DNA of 15,501 nucleotides from Streptosporangiaceae bacterium. GTDB lineage: Bacteria; Actinomycetota; Actinomycetes; Streptosporangiales; Streptosporangiaceae. Numbering within the stretch: the stretch's first letter is position 1; each line of letters opens with the position of its first letter. The notes under the pieces were generated by a model. It had not been told where the DNA came from and made no database searches. It saw only the letters and a program-made list of their open reading frames with translations. The translations under genes and the position numbers were made by a program. Shown one piece after another: positions 14,184-15,501 of this stretch. Location of the stretch: assembly GCA_030041195.1 (NCBI GenBank), contig JASHOI010000034.1, forward strand, positions 1 to 15,501, written 5' to 3'.

Positions 14184-15501
14184 TCAGACGGCGGGCAGGA
14201 CGCGCTTGCGGAGCAGGGTGAAGCCTGCCCGGCCGTACATCTGTCTTTTGATCATCTTGATCCGGTTGACGTTGCCCTCGACCGGGCCGGAGCTGCAGGG
14301 CAGGGTCAGCCCGGCGGCGACGGCGTCGTGGTCTTTGCGGATGCCGTTGGCGAAGGAGTGCAGGTGGGGCTGGTCATCGGCGTCGACGTCGGCGAGCCAC
14401 TGGTCGAGGTACTGGCCGTCATGGCAGGTCATCATCTGGGCGAAGGCGCTGACGTGGGCGGCGAGGGTGTTCAGGTGCGGGCAGCGGGCGCGGATGGCGG
14501 TGAGCCGGGCTTGCTCGTCGGCGCTGAGACTGCCGGGGCGGCTGAGCAGCCAGCGGGTGATCTGGCGGGTCTTGGGGATCGCCGGGGCGGGCGGCGGCGC
14601 AGCGGCCCGGTGGCGGAAGGGGCGCACATAGCGGCGGACGGCCTGGATGCTGCCGTGCCAGCCGCGGGCCTGCAGCTCGGCGTGCAAGACCGTGGCGTCG
14701 GTGACTCCTTCGTTCCACCGCTGGTTCAGGTAGGGCTTGAACGGGTCGAGCTTGCTGTCCCGGCTGGTGGCTTTGACCAGGAGCCTGGCGACGTCGGGCT
14801 CGTGGGCGAAGCGTTCCACGGTCTTGTGGTCCAGGCCCAGGCAGCGGCTGATCGCTGCCTGGGAGTGCCCGGCGGCCAGCAGCTCCCAGATCGCCGCGTG
14901 GCGTTCTCGGGTCCGGGTCACCAGGCGGCGCTCGCGTCCGCAGACATCCCGCAGCCCGTCTGGCTCAGCGGGCGGCAGCCCGGGCGCTGCCGCTGGCGGC
15001 TGGGGACCGGCCGGCGGGTCCTCGGGCGCATCGGGCCCGGGGATGGGCTGCCTGAGGCAGCCGCGGTGCGCCACGACCGTCTTCTCGGCGTATTCGGCCA
15101 GGTTGTGCCACAGGTGCCAGCGGTCGGCGACCTGGATCGCGTCCGGAGCGCCGGCGCGGGCGCCCTCAGCGTAGGCCCCGGCCCGGTCCCGGCAGATGAC
15201 CTGCGCACCCGGATGCGCACGAAGCCAGGCCTCCAGCGTGGCTGCTTCCCGGTCGGGCAGCAGGTCAACCGCCTGCCCGGTGGTGATGTCGACCAGCACG
15301 GTCCCGTAGACCTGGCCACGGCGCAACGCAAAGTCATCCACTCCAAGGATCTGCGGCGCCACAGTCAGCACAGGTTCGGGCAGCGCCGCCACCAGGGCCA
15401 GCAGCGTGCTGCGGTGCACGCCGATGCCCAGCACCGCCGCCAGCCGCGCCCCGGCCCGCCCGGCCAGCGCCAGCCCGACCTGCGCCAGCAAGGCCAGCAG
15501 C
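14132..15501 (-). mobile_element. ISL3-family insertion sequence, partial
   Basis: The element is recognised from its ISL3-type transposase gene; its far end and the transposase N-terminus lie beyond position 15501. The near boundary is inferred: the sequence from 14132 (GGGCTCTGGCGCGGATTTGG) begins with GG and is followed by the gene's 3' end after about 50 nt, as expected for an ISL3 terminal repeat, but the opposite terminus is not available for comparison and no target-site duplication can be checked. Confidence 0.6.
14184..15501 (-). CDS. ISL3-family transposase, 5' end outside window
   Basis: A DDE transposase that cuts and moves its own IS element. The frame is open through the window edge; the first in-frame start-like codon, TTG 15491, is internal to the family's usual sequence (LLALLAQVGLALAGRAG), so the N-terminal zinc-finger part of about 100 residues is missing here. 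Counting from 15491: catalytic Asp in ILGVDDFALRRG (Asp52/53), Asp102 in CRDRAGAY, and Glu405 in GPVEGNVNRIKMIKRQMYGR, so the triad is complete. WHLWHNL (125-131) and the MYGRAGFTLLRKRVL end are family hallmarks. Residues about 195-230 (AIWELLAAGHSQAAISRCLG) are a helix-turn-helix inserted in the catalytic domain. No internal stop or frameshift is seen, so the visible part may be functional. Confidence 0.92.
   Translation of the reverse strand, partial: LLALLAQVGLALAGRAGARLAAVLGIGVHRSTLLALVAALPEPVLTVAPQILGVDDFALRRGQVYGTVLVDITTGQAVDLLPDREAATLEAWLRAHPGAQVICRDRAGAYAEGARAGAPDAIQVADRWHLWHNLAEYAEKTVVAHRGCLRQPIPGPDAPEDPPAGPQPPAAAPGLPPAEPDGLRDVCGRERRLVTRTRERHAAIWELLAAGHSQAAISRCLGLDHKTVERFAHEPDVARLLVKATSRDSKLDPFKPYLNQRWNEGVTDATVLHAELQARGWHGSIQAVRRYVRPFRHRAAAPPPAPAIPKTRQITRWLLSRPGSLSADEQARLTAIRARCPHLNTLAAHVSAFAQMMTCHDGQYLDQWLADVDADDQPHLHSFANGIRKDHDAVAAGLTLPCSSGPVEGNVNRIKMIKRQMYGRAGFTLLRKRVLPAV

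Overview
The window looks like a chromosomal piece of a high-GC actinomycete. Third codon positions are almost all G or C, the cysS-rlmB pair is arranged as is usual in Actinobacteria, and DUF2637, DUF4253, short-form homogentisate dioxygenase and cyclase-ATPase-TPR proteins are all common in that phylum. I cannot name the genus. The left edge lies in a 9-bp tandem repeat inside a gene and the right edge inside an ISL3-type transposase, so the window may be a contig broken at repeats at both ends.

Layout: positions 1-3663 are a minus-strand housekeeping operon, cysS -> rlmB -> a protein-L-isoaspartate methyltransferase-like gene, with an ATGA overlap between the first two and 25 nt before the third. 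Divergent from it, on the plus strand, are a small EthD-like gene (3767-4075) and a universal stress protein gene (4089-4520). Positions 4571-10160 hold two collinear minus-strand paralogues of 917 and 919 residues, each with a class III nucleotide cyclase domain, a STAND/NB-ARC-type ATPase and a long TPR-like helical region. They form a tandem duplication with a period of about 2.83 kb. Divergent from this pair is a DUF4253 gene (10323-11213). It converges on homogentisate 1,2-dioxygenase (11223-12410, minus). Next come a DUF2637 membrane protein with a Pro/Ala/Glu-rich tail (12601-13857, plus), a non-coding stretch holding a strong hairpin (14070-14130), and an ISL3-family transposase that leaves the window.

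How the genes work together: the first three act in translation and protein quality (Cys-tRNA charging, 23S rRNA 2'-O-methylation, isoaspartate repair or a related methylation). The most unusual part is the duplicated cyclase-STAND-TPR pair. Both copies keep the two metal-binding Asp residues and the P-loop, and both carry His where cyclases usually have Asn. They differ at the presumed base-selecting Asp (kept in the downstream copy, Gly in the upstream one), and neither has a visible DNA-binding domain. They could be a signalling or defence-type sensor pair, but that is inference. HmgA, DUF4253 and DUF2637 look like independent accessory genes. No tRNA, rRNA, CRISPR array or convincing rho-independent terminator was found.
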